Of a DNA stretch of 59,703 nucleotides, positions 59,319 through 59,703 are shown piece by piece. A model generated the notes under the pieces. The model saw nothing but the letters and a program-made list of their open reading frames with translations, had not been told where the DNA came from and did no database searches. The stretch is taken from positions 1 through 59,703 of the forward strand of contig NZ_AJYA01000029.1 in NCBI RefSeq assembly GCF_000265075.1, given 5' to 3'. How positions within the stretch are numbered: position 1 is the stretch's first letter; each line of letters opens with the position of its first letter. A program made the position numbers and the translations under genes. The DNA is from Nitritalea halalkaliphila LW7 (GTDB lineage: Bacteria; Bacteroidota; Bacteroidia; Cytophagales; Cyclobacteriaceae).

Positions 59319-59699
59319 ATGAAAACTTATCTTTTTACCTTGCTCGTGGCACTCTTCGCTTTCGCCTCCTGCATGCCGCAGGAAAATCCGTCTGTGGAGA
59401 ACCTTTTTGACCAAAACGCCATGAGCGCTCCTCAGGGTTTTAATTGGTCCAGTTTTCGTTCCGTACAGGTGGAATTCGAACCACTAAAAGCACCGGTTGA
59501 CTTTAGCGCACTCTTCACGGTAAGCACTCCCGAGGGCGTGGTCCTTTACCAAGCGCTTCAGCCAGCTAATGATGCCTTACGTATCGAAGTGGCCGTTCCG
59601 GCTCAGATCGAACGCCTAGACGTCAGCTTCGGCTCACTTAGCGTAAACGCAAACGCACGTCAGTCTTCTATCACCTTTAACTTCCCTGTAAATGACTAA
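59319..59699 (+). CDS. Small lipoprotein, partner of the LruC-domain protein (module 2)
   Basis: A 126-residue paralogue of the lipoprotein at 57381, from the ATG at 59319. The lipobox is FASC followed by the same MPQE. The body APQGFNWSSFRSVQVEFEPLKAPVDFSALFTVSTPEGVVLYQALQP matches its partner position by position. It too ends with an eight-base overlap with a following ATG (59692-59699), so a second LruC-type gene is expected next. Confidence 0.8.
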   Translation: MKTYLFTLLVALFAFASCMPQENPSVENLFDQNAMSAPQGFNWSSFRSVQVEFEPLKAPVDFSALFTVSTPEGVVLYQALQPANDALRIEVAVPAQIERLDVSFGSLSVNANARQSSITFNFPVND

Positions 59700-59703
59700 G
59701 CTT
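59692..59703 (+). CDS. Start of a probable second LruC-domain protein (cut by the window end)
   Basis: Four codons (MTKL) begin inside the last codons of the lipoprotein gene, in the same arrangement as module 1, where the downstream gene begins MNKL. Only the start is present, so the identity is inferred from the tandem layout. Confidence 0.55.

Overview
The window looks like a piece of a Bacteroidota chromosome, most likely a pigmented, aerobic member of the Cytophagales or a relative. The clues are a PorP/SprF-family protein, TonB-dependent receptors with carboxypeptidase-like N-terminal domains, LruC-domain proteins, a Bacteroidota-style cytochrome c maturation set (CcsA/CcmF fusion, CcmD-like peptide, CXXXY-type CcmE), TAnnTTTG promoter elements and almost no Shine-Dalgarno sequences. 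The organism assignment is inference from gene content only.

Layout. 1-5.7 kb: two paralogous Omp85-type beta-barrels, then an mgtC/mgtE magnesium pair. 5.8-12.9 kb: a two-component system, UDP-GlcNAc 2-epimerase, another Omp85-type barrel and a TonB receptor. 12.9-19.7 kb: a carotenoid cluster on the minus strand (cruF-like, crtZ, a CarH-like B12-binding MerR regulator, an ECF sigma factor, crtI, crtB, ispH, crtW). 19.9-26.4 kb: small conserved genes (DUF4286, lipocalin-like, Rieske, csaA, SpoU methyltransferase), mutS and a LuxR regulator. 26.5-26.8 kb: tRNA-Gly(GCC) and tRNA-Leu(UAA). 27.1-32.0 kb: porP/sprF, an Fe-S photolyase, a small barrel and a pirin. 32.2-37.8 kb: DUF2520 and ccmF-E-D-C-B on the minus strand. 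38.0-45.1 kb: an assimilatory sulfate reduction operon on the plus strand (Rrf2 regulator, DUF2061, cysH, cysD, cysN, sulfite reductase, siroheme genes cobA and a Met8-like gene). 45.2-50.4 kb: an unknown lipoprotein and an Oar-like TonB receptor. 50.7-57.0 kb: YhhN, M16 peptidase, purU, guaB. 57.4-59.7 kb: two tandem copies of a lipoprotein/LruC-protein module, the second cut by the window edge.

How the genes fit together. The sulfate operon makes its own enzyme cofactor: cobA and the Met8-like gene build the siroheme used by the sulfite reductase in front of them, with ATGA overlaps joining the three. The carotenoid genes sit around a probable B12-dependent light sensor and a sigma factor, and the photolyase 8 kb away suggests a light-exposed life. 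The ccm genes supply cytochromes c.

Sequence quality matters here. I find 14 single-base frameshifts in 13 otherwise intact genes (mgtC, TonB receptor, crtW, crtI, merR, mutS, porP, a small barrel, pirin, ccmF, met8-like, M16 peptidase twice, lruC). In each case one added or removed base, usually in a short homopolymer, restores a full-length family member. Long-read assembly error is the best explanation, and I annotate these as single genes. The most unusual biology is the tandem lipoprotein/LruC module at the right end, in which a domain resembling the N-terminal part of other LruC proteins is encoded as a separate, translationally coupled lipoprotein.
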